Shown one piece after another: positions 1-5,218 of a DNA stretch of 11,194 nucleotides (its first letter is position 1; each line of letters starts with the position of its first letter). Source of the stretch: Actinomycetota bacterium (GTDB lineage: Bacteria > Actinomycetota > Thermoleophilia > Gaiellales > Gaiellaceae); contig JACDCN010000043.1 of NCBI GenBank assembly GCA_013817555.1, forward strand, positions 1-11,194, written 5' to 3'. Both the position numbers and the translations under genes were made by a program. The notes under the pieces were generated by a model. The model was not told where the DNA came from. It was given only the letters and a program-made list of their open reading frames with translations, and did no database searches.

Positions 1-133
1 CCTGAAAGAGGTCGAGCGCCCAGCCGGCTGTCACGTACCAAGCCGCGTCGACACGGGCCAGGTGCCGCGCTGCTTCGCTCGGATGCCAGGCGTTCCACGC
101 CGAGAGGTCGGCCTCGAACGACGCTTGTGACAT
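1..133 (-). CDS. Nucleotidyltransferase-like protein (ANT(2'')/AadB-like fold), N-terminal fragment
   Basis: Only the first 44 codons are in the window; the gene continues beyond base 1. It opens with ATG (131-133 on the minus strand), 7 bases after the corA stop, so it is probably the last gene of the corA transcript. The visible residues read as an amphipathic start (SEAARHLARVDAAW) followed by WYVTAGWALDLF. This resembles the 'W-V-GGWA-D-F' strand-turn that opens the nucleotidyltransferase fold of aminoglycoside 2''-adenylyltransferase-like and related minimal nucleotidyltransferases. The first Gly of the usual GGWA is Ala here. The catalytic Asp pair lies outside the window, so activity and substrate cannot be judged. 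Most chromosomal members of this family are not proven resistance genes. The family call is by motif only, and a different alpha/beta protein is possible. Confidence 0.6.
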   Translation of the reverse strand, partial: MSQASFEADLSAWNAWHPSEAARHLARVDAAWYVTAGWALDLFQ

Positions 134-140
134 CAAAGAT

Positions 141-1040
141 CTAGATCCAGCCGCGCCAACGGAAGAGCGCGAGCTGGAGAACTGTCGATCCGAGGATGAG
201 GCCGGTCGAGAACGTGAGCGTCCAGTAGTCCTCGTCGAAGGCCGGCGCGAAGTTCTGTCCATAGAAGCCGACGATCAAGGTCGGAACGAAGACCAGCGAG
301 GCGATGACCGTCAGCGTCTTGATGATGTCGTTCTGCCGTTCCGCGATGACCGACTGGTGGTAGTCGCGGACGCTCGAAAGAAGATCGCGTGCGACCTCCA
401 GCTCCTCGCCCGCGCCGATCAGCGTCTCGTACGTGTTCGCGACCATGCGCTCGACCGGTTCCGGAAAGAGCCTCTCGTCACCGATGTCGAGACGCTTGTC
501 GACGATCCGCCGCACGGACCCGCGCATCGCGCCCACGGTTCTCCGCGCGTGCAGTAGATCGTGTCGCAAGCTTCCCACCCGCCTGCGCACCGTTTCGCTC
601 GGCCAGTCGTCGATGTGATCCTCCAACTCGTCGATCTCGGAGTCGATGGCGACGACGACGTCCAGGAAGGACGCGGCCACATCGTCGATGAGCCGGAAAA
701 GGAGCTCGCCGACCGATGCTCCGCGAGCGGAAGCGTTCTCGAGCGGCTCAGGACTCCAAGGCTCCGCGCCTTCTGGTGTTTTTCGAACCGTGACGATGAG
801 CTCTGGAGTCGCGACGACGCCCACCTCCCGGTAGACGATGCGATCTTCCTCGGCAACCGGCTGGCCATCGAGGAAGATCCCGAGAACGTACGACCCGTGA
901 CCCTCGAGCAGCGGCCGGGTGTGCTCGCCGCCGGGTCGCGCCGCGAGCGCCTCCGAGACAGCCGGATCGACTCCGGCAGGGAGCGCACCGAGAAGCTCCT
1001 CCTGGGTCGGATCGAGGAGGTCGATCCAGCGGGCGCTCAC
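141..1040 (-). CDS. corA: CorA-family divalent metal ion transporter with GQN signature
   Basis: A 299-residue inner-membrane channel protein, expected as a homopentamer, for uptake of Mg2+ or another divalent ion. The N-terminal half (about 1-130) is the cytosolic alpha/beta domain (start VSARWIDLLDPTQEE). Next comes a long charged helical stretch (about 130-238), then two membrane helices (about 240-259 and 273-293), ending in the short basic tail FRWRGWI typical of CorA. The pore signature after helix 1 is YGQNF (Gly261-Gln262-Asn263) where the family usually has YGMNF. The connecting loop (FAPAFDEDYW) is acidic, as expected, but lacks the usual MPE. I chose GTG at 1038-1040 because residues upstream of it are only a shadow of trxB and family proteins begin near 'WIDL'. 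TACGCT (minus strand, 1049-1054) sits 8 bases upstream and may be a -10 box for a nearly leaderless mRNA. The gene lies 40 bases after trxB on the same strand. Confidence 0.9.
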   Translation of the reverse strand: MSARWIDLLDPTQEELLGALPAGVDPAVSEALAARPGGEHTRPLLEGHGSYVLGIFLDGQPVAEEDRIVYREVGVVATPELIVTVRKTPEGAEPWSPEPLENASARGASVGELLFRLIDDVAASFLDVVVAIDSEIDELEDHIDDWPSETVRRRVGSLRHDLLHARRTVGAMRGSVRRIVDKRLDIGDERLFPEPVERMVANTYETLIGAGEELEVARDLLSSVRDYHQSVIAERQNDIIKTLTVIASLVFVPTLIVGFYGQNFAPAFDEDYWTLTFSTGLILGSTVLQLALFRWRGWI

Positions 1041-1048
1041 GACGGCTG

Positions 1049-1054
1049 AGCGTA
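1049..1054 (-). promoter_or_regulatory. Possible -10 box for corA (TACGCT)
   Basis: TACGCT matches the TANNNT pattern and ends 8 bases before the GTG of corA, with no Shine-Dalgarno sequence between them. This would give a transcript starting at or within a base or two of the start codon. No clear -35 is visible. The same arrangement recurs before several genes in this window, which is the main support. Confidence 0.35.
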
Positions 1055-1080
1055 ACGACGGCTTCGGTCGGAAACCGGTG

Positions 1081-2043
1081 CTACGCGGACGTCGCGGCGA
1101 CTTCCGGGAGGTGCTGTTGCTCCTCGAGGAAGCGCTGAGCGTCGAGTGCGGCCATCGTGCCCGAGCCTGCCGCGGTGACCGCCTGGCGGTAGGTGTGGTC
1201 CTGCACGTCGCCGGCCGCGAAGACACCCGTGATGTTGGTGCGTGTCGAGCCAGCTTCTGTCACGAGATAGCCCTGCTCGTCGTGGTCGAGCCAGTCGAGA
1301 AAGAGCGCCGTGGTCGGATCGTGGCCGATCGCGACGAAGACGCCGTCCGCGTCGAGCACGTGCGTCTCGCCTGTTGCCGTGTCCTGGATCCGGACACCCG
1401 TCACGTGCCCTTCCGCCTCGCCGAGCACTTCTTCGACGACGGCGTTCAGGACAAATTCGATTTTCTCGTTCCCGCGGGCGCGATCGACCATGATCGGCGA
1501 GGCGCGGAACTCCGTGCGCCGGTGCACGATCACAACCTTGTTGGCAAACCGGCTCAGGAATGTCGCTTCCTCCATCGCCGAGTCTCCGCCGCCGACGACG
1601 ACGACGGTCTTGTCGCGGAAGAAGGCGCCATCGCAGGTCGCGCAGTAGGAGACGCCGCGGCCCTGGAGGACCTGCTCCGACGGCAGTCCGATTTGCCTGG
1701 CGCTCGCACCGGTCGCCACGATGACGGCGTCCGCGCGGTGCTCCTCGTCCCCGATGTAGACCCGGAACGGACGCTCCGCGAAATCGACGCGGGTGACGTC
1801 GTCGGTGACGAACTCGGCCCCGAAGCGCTCCGCCTGGCGGCGGAAGTCGGCCATCATCGCCGGTCCCAGGATCCCGTCCGCGTAGCCCGGATAGTTCTCG
1901 ACGTCGCTGGTGATCATCAACTGGCCGCCCCAGTTGAAGCCCTCGATCACGAGCGGCCGGAGATTAGCTCTGGCCGTGTACAGGGCTGCCGCGTAGCCGG
2001 CGGGACCGCCACCGATGATGATCACGTCGCGCACGTCATTCAC
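1081..2043 (-). CDS. trxB: Thioredoxin reductase (NADPH)
   Basis: A 320-residue FAD flavoenzyme that reduces thioredoxin with NADPH in the cytosol, of standard length for the low-molecular-weight bacterial type. In order: FAD-binding GGGPAGYAAA (11-20), GGQL (39-42), ATGASAR (110-116), the redox-active CATC motif (Cys134, Cys137) followed by DGAFF, NADPH-binding GGGDSAMEEA (151-160), HRR (174-176) that contacts the 2'-phosphate of NADPH, and the C-terminal FAD motif GVFAAGDVQD with the RQAVTAAGSG helix. All key residues are present. I chose GTG at 2041-2043 (VNDVRDVIIIGGG) because it gives the usual short lead into the first glycine motif and has GGAG 8 bases upstream. A TTG 48 bases further upstream is in frame but unlikely. 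The thioredoxin partner is not in the window. The gene lies between rmuC and corA on the same strand. Confidence 0.97.
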   Translation of the reverse strand: MNDVRDVIIIGGGPAGYAAALYTARANLRPLVIEGFNWGGQLMITSDVENYPGYADGILGPAMMADFRRQAERFGAEFVTDDVTRVDFAERPFRVYIGDEEHRADAVIVATGASARQIGLPSEQVLQGRGVSYCATCDGAFFRDKTVVVVGGGDSAMEEATFLSRFANKVVIVHRRTEFRASPIMVDRARGNEKIEFVLNAVVEEVLGEAEGHVTGVRIQDTATGETHVLDADGVFVAIGHDPTTALFLDWLDHDEQGYLVTEAGSTRTNITGVFAAGDVQDHTYRQAVTAAGSGTMAALDAQRFLEEQQHLPEVAATSA

Positions 2044-2062
2044 AGATCCATCTCCACTCAGA

Positions 2063-2068
2063 AGGTTA
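2063..2068 (-). promoter_or_regulatory. Possible -10 box for trxB (TAACCT)
   Basis: TAACCT fits TANNNT and lies 19 bases before the trxB GTG. A transcript from it would carry a leader of about 13 bases including the GGAG ribosome binding site (minus strand, 2052-2055). It overlaps the right-hand arm (minus-strand sense) of the GC-rich inverted repeat, so any protein or RNA structure formed there would touch this promoter. No convincing -35 is seen. Confidence 0.3.
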
Positions 2069-2089
2069 GCCCCGCAGTGCGGGGCTACC
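2064..2089. repeat. GC-rich inverted repeat between rmuC and trxB
   Basis: AGCCCCGC (2068-2075), a 3-base gap AGT, then GCGGGGCT (2079-2086). This is a perfect 8-base stem, extended by a T-A pair and two G-C pairs around one bulged base. It sits in the 90-base gap after the rmuC stop (2134) and before the trxB start (2043). It could be a transcription terminator for rmuC, but no run of T follows on either strand, so a strong intrinsic terminator is unlikely. An operator for trxB or an mRNA-stabilising hairpin fits equally well. Confidence 0.55.
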
Positions 2090-2133
2090 AATGAAAACGG
2101 TCTGACATCTTCTCGTGTTCCCTGGCATCGAGT

Positions 2134-3381
2134 TCAGGCCGCATCTGCGCCGGCGGAGAGGGCCTCGAAGGGCGCCTCGGCCGGATCGACGAGCTCCGCG
2201 GCGGCGAGAGGCCGCGTCTGGCGCTGAATCGGTTGCAACTCTGGCTGCTCGATACCGGTAATTCCGTGCCGCTCGAAACGTCTCGCCTGGACGAGCACCT
2301 GGCGCTCGAGCGAGCCGACGGTCTCGTTGTAGGACTTGACGGCGCCGTCGAGCGATTTCCCGAGTCTTCCCATGTGCGCGCCCATGGTCGCGAGGCGCTT
2401 GTACAGCTCGCGTCCGAGCTCGCTCACCTCGCGGGCGCTTTCGGCGATCGTCTCCTGCTGCCATCCGTAGTGCACTGCGCGGAGCAGTCCGATGAGGTTC
2501 GTGGGCGACGCGGGAATGACGTTGTTGGAGACCGCAAGCTCGATCAGCGACCCGTCCTGCTCGAGCGCGGCGCGCAGAAACGTCTCGTCCGGGAGGAACA
2601 TGACGACGAACTCGGGCGTCGCAGGAAGCTGCCGCCAGTACGCCTTCTGGCCGAGCCGCTGGATGTGCTCCCGAACGTGGCGCGCGTGATCGAGGAGTCG
2701 CTCGCGGCGTTCGTCATCCGACGCGTCCTCACGGACGGCATCGAGGTACGCGACGAGCGGAACCTTCGAGTCGATGACGATCTGCTTCTCCCCCGGGAGT
2801 CGCACGATGACGTCGGGCCTGAGCACATTGCCGTCCTCGTCGGTGGTCGAACGTTGCTCGTCGAAGTCGCAGTGCTCGATCATCCCTGCCATCTCGATCA
2901 CTCGCTTGAGCTGGATCTCGCCCCAGCGACCGCGCACATGTGGCGCGCGCAGGGCGGTAACGAGGTTTCCCGTCTCGATCCGGAGCCGATCCTGGTCGCC
3001 ACGAAGCAAAGTAAGGCCCTCGGTGACCTTGCCGTAGGCCTCGTGCCTAATCCGCTCGACACTCCGAAGCTGCCGGTCCATCCGCTCGAGCGAGTCCTTG
3101 AGCGGGCGCACGTATCCGGATAGACGTGAATCGGCGAGCTCCAAGAAGCGTGCGCTGTTGGCGTCGAGAGCCTCCGACGAGAGCGTCTTGACCGCGGCGG
3201 CGAGCCGCTCGTCGAGCACGTTCCGCTCGGCGGTGAGCTCCGCACGCGTGCCGGCCAGCTCGCTCGTGAGCTCGACCACCTCGTTCACGCGCCGACGCCG
3301 CTCGACCAGAGCCGGCCGCACCACGATGTAGGCGCCGACCGCGCCTGCCGCGATTCCGATGACGAGGGCAAGAATAACCAT
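2134..3381 (-). CDS. rmuC: RmuC-family DNA recombination protein
   Basis: A 415-residue protein, somewhat shorter than E. coli RmuC. Residues 2-21 form an N-terminal membrane anchor (VILALVIGIAAGAVGAYIVV), followed by a long coiled coil rich in Arg, Glu and Leu (about 25-140). The conserved nuclease-like RmuC core follows: VRGRWGEIQLKRVIEMAGM (149-167), CDFDEQ (171-176), RPDVIVRLPG (188-197), IDSKVPL (203-209), then FVVMFLPDE and SPTNLIGLLRAV downstream. The IDSK motif corresponds to the catalytic core of the PD-(D/E)XK fold. In E. coli the protein limits recombination at inverted repeats; its biochemical activity is poorly defined. I chose ATG at 3379-3381 because it puts the membrane segment at the N-terminus. 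The open frame extends 67 codons upstream without family-like sequence. TAGCGT (3393-3398) may be its -10 box. It is transcribed divergently from the DUF3105 gene and heads the rmuC-trxB-corA run. Confidence 0.92.
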   Translation of the reverse strand: MVILALVIGIAAGAVGAYIVVRPALVERRRRVNEVVELTSELAGTRAELTAERNVLDERLAAAVKTLSSEALDANSARFLELADSRLSGYVRPLKDSLERMDRQLRSVERIRHEAYGKVTEGLTLLRGDQDRLRIETGNLVTALRAPHVRGRWGEIQLKRVIEMAGMIEHCDFDEQRSTTDEDGNVLRPDVIVRLPGEKQIVIDSKVPLVAYLDAVREDASDDERRERLLDHARHVREHIQRLGQKAYWRQLPATPEFVVMFLPDETFLRAALEQDGSLIELAVSNNVIPASPTNLIGLLRAVHYGWQQETIAESAREVSELGRELYKRLATMGAHMGRLGKSLDGAVKSYNETVGSLERQVLVQARRFERHGITGIEQPELQPIQRQTRPLAAAELVDPAEAPFEALSAGADAA

Positions 3382-3392
3382 AGGGTCGACGA

Positions 3393-3398
3393 ACGCTA
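3393..3398 (-). promoter_or_regulatory. Possible -10 box for rmuC (TAGCGT)
   Basis: TAGCGT fits TANNNT and ends 11 bases before the rmuC ATG. No Shine-Dalgarno sequence lies in those 11 bases, so a very short or absent leader is implied. No -35 is recognised. Confidence 0.33.
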
Positions 3399-3450
3399 GA
3401 GCGTCCGGCGGACGGAGCGGTCCGCAACACGGGCGCAACCGAGGCTCGAG

Positions 3451-3476
3451 GGCCTGTCCAGAAGGTGGATCAGGCC
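3451..3476. repeat. Hairpin in the divergent spacer
   Basis: GGCCTG-TCCA, a 5-base loop GAAGG, then TGGA-(T)-CAGGCC: ten pairs with a single bulged T at 3470. On the minus strand it would lie about 70 bases upstream of the rmuC start, and upstream of the putative rmuC -10 box, so it would be in rmuC mRNA only if transcription starts further back. There is no T-run after it on either strand. Its function is unknown. Confidence 0.5.
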
Positions 3477-3521
3477 GCCTAGCACGCGCCACGCACCGCG
3501 AAGCCGCGTCCTCGGTCGCGC

Positions 3522-3539
3522 CAATATGCCCGCATATTG
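3522..3539. promoter_or_regulatory. AT-rich perfect palindrome, probable operator
   Basis: CAATATGC, a 2-base centre CC, then GCATATTG: a perfect 8-2-8 inverted repeat whose arms are mostly A/T in an otherwise GC-rich spacer. Size and symmetry fit a site for a dimeric repressor such as the TetR, ArsR or GntR types. It lies 94 bases before the DUF3105 ATG and about 140 bases before the rmuC ATG, so it could control either. No regulator gene is in the window. It overlaps a TTGACG (3537-3542) that resembles a -35, but no matching -10 follows at the right spacing. Confidence 0.45.
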
Positions 3540-3616
3540 ACGCTCCCTGCGTCCTTGCCTCGCGGCACGTGTCGCGTGTCATCCGGCGTGACCACTTTCC
3601 GAACAGGCCCTCCTGC

Positions 3617-3622
3617 TACATT
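3617..3622 (+). promoter_or_regulatory. Possible -10 box for the DUF3105 gene (TACATT)
   Basis: TACATT fits TANNNT and ends 11 bases before the ATG at 3634. The bases between are GC-rich with no Shine-Dalgarno sequence, which suggests a nearly leaderless transcript. No clear -35 is present at 16-18 bases upstream. Confidence 0.38.
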
Positions 3623-3633
3623 CGCCCGCGGCC

Positions 3634-4317
3634 ATGGCCGACAAACCCCGCGTCCGAGCCCCGAAGCAACGCACGACTCCGAGACCGGACGATCCCGCTC
3701 GGAACCGTCGCATGTTGCTGTACGGCGCTGGAGCGATCGTCGCTCTCGCGGCGCTTGCGGCCGCAGTCTTCCTCGTCGGTTTTGGCGGCAACGACCCGAG
3801 CCCGGAAGAGGTGCGCACCGACCTCGAGGCGGCGGGATGCGAGCTGCAGGCGGTGAAGGCTCAGCGCGGACAACACTCGCTCGGGTCCGACGAAACGTCC
3901 GACTGGAACACCGAGCCGCCGACGAGCGGGCCTCACTTCGGCTTCGACGACGCAGGGAACCTCGGCACCGTGATCTGGGGCGCATACGAAGAGTCGCTCC
4001 AGCTCGCTCGCGTGATTCACAACCTCGAGCATGGCGGCATCTACATCTTCTACGGCGACGAAGTGCCGGACGCCGTCGTTGCCGAGCTGCGACGGTTCTA
4101 CGACTCCAACGAGAGAGGAACCTTGCTGGCTCCCTATCCGAATCTCGCAGACGAGATCGCGCTGGGGGCCTGGGTGTCGGAGGATGGAGAGGAGAAGGGG
4201 TACCTGGCGACGTGCACGGCCTTCAACGACGCGGCGTTCTCTGCGTTCTTCGACGGCTTTCAGTTCAAGGGCCCGGAGCGGTTCCCGGCGAGCTCGCTGC
4301 TCCCCGGCAACAACTAG
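3634..4317 (+). CDS. Membrane-anchored DUF3105 protein
   Basis: 227 residues. A basic, proline-rich cytosolic tail (1-26) precedes a single membrane helix (27-50), so the rest is predicted outside the cytoplasm. The outer domain carries the hallmarks I know for DUF3105: a Cys near its start (Cys69), PPTSGPH (95-101), HNLEHGGIYIFY (129-140) and a later Cys in LATCTAF (Cys194). The His residues in GPH and HNLEHG look like a metal or catalytic site, and Cys69/Cys194 could form a disulfide; both are inferences. The biochemical role of the family is not established. ATG at 3634 gives the charged tail plus helix. There is no ribosome binding site, but TACATT sits just upstream. It converges on the lipoprotein gene, stop codons 5 bases apart. 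Confidence 0.85.
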   Translation: MADKPRVRAPKQRTTPRPDDPARNRRMLLYGAGAIVALAALAAAVFLVGFGGNDPSPEEVRTDLEAAGCELQAVKAQRGQHSLGSDETSDWNTEPPTSGPHFGFDDAGNLGTVIWGAYEESLQLARVIHNLEHGGIYIFYGDEVPDAVVAELRRFYDSNERGTLLAPYPNLADEIALGAWVSEDGEEKGYLATCTAFNDAAFSAFFDGFQFKGPERFPASSLLPGNN

Positions 4318-4322
4318 CGGGC

Positions 4323-5003
4323 TCAGGACGACAGGTCGCCGACGCGCTCATGGAGAGCGTGTGCGATGTCCGTCGCTTCATCCTCGGTTACGGATCCGTA
4401 CGGGCCATGAAGGTCGACCGTGTAGACGAACGATCCGTCGGTGAAGGCGATTCGATAGGAGTCGAACGGCATATCGTCGTCGGCTCCGACGGCCTCGATG
4501 TCCTCCGCGCTCTGGCTCCGGTGAACGCCCGGCGTGTCTGAGATGTCGTCGACGTCGAACTCGCTGACTTGAACGGCGCAGGTCTTCGGACAGGGCTTCA
4601 TGTCGTCGGCGTGAATCCATTCGAGTGCGTCCTTCGCCCCTTGCTCGGACTGGAGCTGAATGACCGACGACGTGATGTGGGGCGCGCCGCCAACGTGTTC
4701 CTCGCCGTAGAAACGAGTGTCGATAATCGCCGCCTGGAAGCCGGCTTCCGTGAAGACGTCGTTCAACTCCTCCGCGTCCGGATCGATAGCCACGTTGTTC
4801 AGGACATCGATGAATTCGTCGAAGTCGACCGTCGTCTGACGTGTCTCGACCGGATCGGGCTTCGAGCCCGGTGCGTCCTCCTCTGTAAGCACCCGCTGCG
4901 CGAGCGCGGCAGGCTCCTCCGGCTCCGCCTCGTCCCCACCGCCACAGGCGGCGAGCGTGACGAGTGCCAAAGCTGCAAGCAGAGGCGCCGCGAACCGCAT
5001 CAT
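4323..5003 (-). CDS. Putative lipoprotein of unknown function
   Basis: 226 residues. The first 20 are a lipoprotein signal: MMRF, a hydrophobic run, then the lipobox LAAC with Cys20 as the lipidated residue, followed by a flexible GGGDEAEPEEP linker. It should be anchored on the outer face of the membrane. The mature part is acidic. It has LTEEDAPGSKPDP near its start, a CPKTC motif (Cys138, Cys142) that could form a disulfide, and a C-terminal beta-rich stretch (YRIAFTDGSFVYTVDLHG) before a final helix. The layout recalls actinobacterial secreted sensor-type or LpqN-like lipoproteins, but I cannot assign a family. The start is the first of two adjacent ATG codons. TAGGAT lies 6 bases upstream, placing transcription start on the A of the ATG. 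The gene is convergent with the DUF3105 gene. Confidence 0.8.
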   Translation of the reverse strand: MMRFAAPLLAALALVTLAACGGGDEAEPEEPAALAQRVLTEEDAPGSKPDPVETRQTTVDFDEFIDVLNNVAIDPDAEELNDVFTEAGFQAAIIDTRFYGEEHVGGAPHITSSVIQLQSEQGAKDALEWIHADDMKPCPKTCAVQVSEFDVDDISDTPGVHRSQSAEDIEAVGADDDMPFDSYRIAFTDGSFVYTVDLHGPYGSVTEDEATDIAHALHERVGDLSS

Positions 5004-5009
5004 GCTTCG

Positions 5010-5015
5010 ATCCTA
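5010..5015 (-). promoter_or_regulatory. Probable -10 box for the lipoprotein gene (TAGGAT)
   Basis: TAGGAT is close to the TATAAT consensus and ends 6 bases before the ATG, so transcription would begin at the start codon. There is no Shine-Dalgarno sequence. This is the clearest leaderless arrangement in the window. Confidence 0.5.
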
Positions 5016-5071
5016 CGGGAGCGCGGCTGTCGCCCACAAGACGATGGACTCGTGCACTGATACCGACCTCC

Positions 5072-5077
5072 TACACT
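5072..5077 (+). promoter_or_regulatory. Probable -10 box for tRNA-Leu (TACACT)
   Basis: TACACT lies exactly 6 bases before the first base of the tRNA acceptor stem, so the primary transcript would start at or next to the mature 5' end. The same hexamer occurs before the dehydrogenase gene at 5204-5209. No strong -35 is visible. Confidence 0.45.
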
Positions 5078-5083
5078 GCGTCC

Positions 5084-5171
5084 GCCGGGGTGGCGGAAAC
5101 GGTGAGACGCGCCTGCCTTAAAAGCAGGTGTCCCTTCGCGGGACGTGTGGGTTCGACTCCCACCCCCGGCA
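5084..5171 (+). tRNA. tRNA-Leu, anticodon UAA
   Basis: An 88-base class II tRNA. The acceptor arms GCCGGGG (5084-5090) and CCCCGGC (5164-5170) pair fully, with discriminator A at 5171. The anticodon arm is CCTGC (5112-5116) / GCAGG (5124-5128) around the loop CTTAAAA, giving anticodon TAA at 5119-5121, which reads the UUA leucine codon (and UUG by wobble). The long variable arm (GTCCC / GGGAC) is as expected for Leu. The T arm is GTGGG / CCCAC with the TTCGACT loop. CCA is not encoded: the gene ends A-CCT, so a CCA-adding enzyme is needed. UUA is rare in such GC-rich genomes; I saw two TTA codons in the genes of the window, one in the CBS-domain gene and one in the cyclase gene. Confidence 0.96.
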
Positions 5172-5203
5172 CCTGAGGGACGGGGCGGACGGCTCGCCGC
5201 CGG

Positions 5204-5209
5204 TACACT
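5204..5209 (+). promoter_or_regulatory. Possible -10 box for the dehydrogenase gene (TACACT)
   Basis: TACACT ends 9 bases before the GTG at 5219, with only GC-rich sequence and no ribosome binding site between them. It suggests a separate, nearly leaderless promoter for the dehydrogenase-CBS pair, though read-through from the tRNA 33 bases upstream is possible. Confidence 0.4.
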
Positions 5210-5218
5210 CCCCGCGCC

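Larger units (their letters stand above)
3382..3633. other. Divergent intergenic region, rmuC / DUF3105 gene
   Basis: This 252-base spacer between divergent genes is the longest non-coding stretch in the window. It holds a putative -10 box near each end, a bulged 10-pair hairpin (3451-3476), a short inverted repeat CGTCC-GGC-GGACG (3402-3414) and an AT-rich perfect palindrome (3522-3539). I see no convincing small gene in it. The in-frame extensions of both neighbours into it lack protein-like composition, and I recognise no known structured RNA family by eye. Confidence 0.6.

Noticed and set aside
1041..1226. 62-codon N-terminal extension of the CorA protein
   Set aside because: It lies in a shadow frame of the trxB 3' end and is Ser/Arg-rich; the family start aligns with GTG at 1040.
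919..2094. 391-codon open frame on the plus strand
   Set aside because: It is antisense to trxB and the start of corA, both of which carry full family motifs; long shadow frames are common at this GC content.
3537..3542. TTGACG as a -35 box
   Set aside because: No -10-like hexamer lies 16-19 bases downstream; the match may simply be the edge of the palindrome.
3382..3582. 67-codon N-terminal extension of rmuC
   Set aside because: The extension lacks family sequence and would bury the membrane anchor, which begins right after the ATG at 3381.
3537..4541. 334-codon open frame on the plus strand
   Set aside because: It overlaps the DUF3105 gene in another frame and runs antisense into the lipoprotein gene; it has no protein-like motif.
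5184..5201. GGCGG/CCGCC hairpin after the tRNA as a terminator
   Set aside because: Only five pairs, no T-run follows, and such short GC stems are frequent by chance here.
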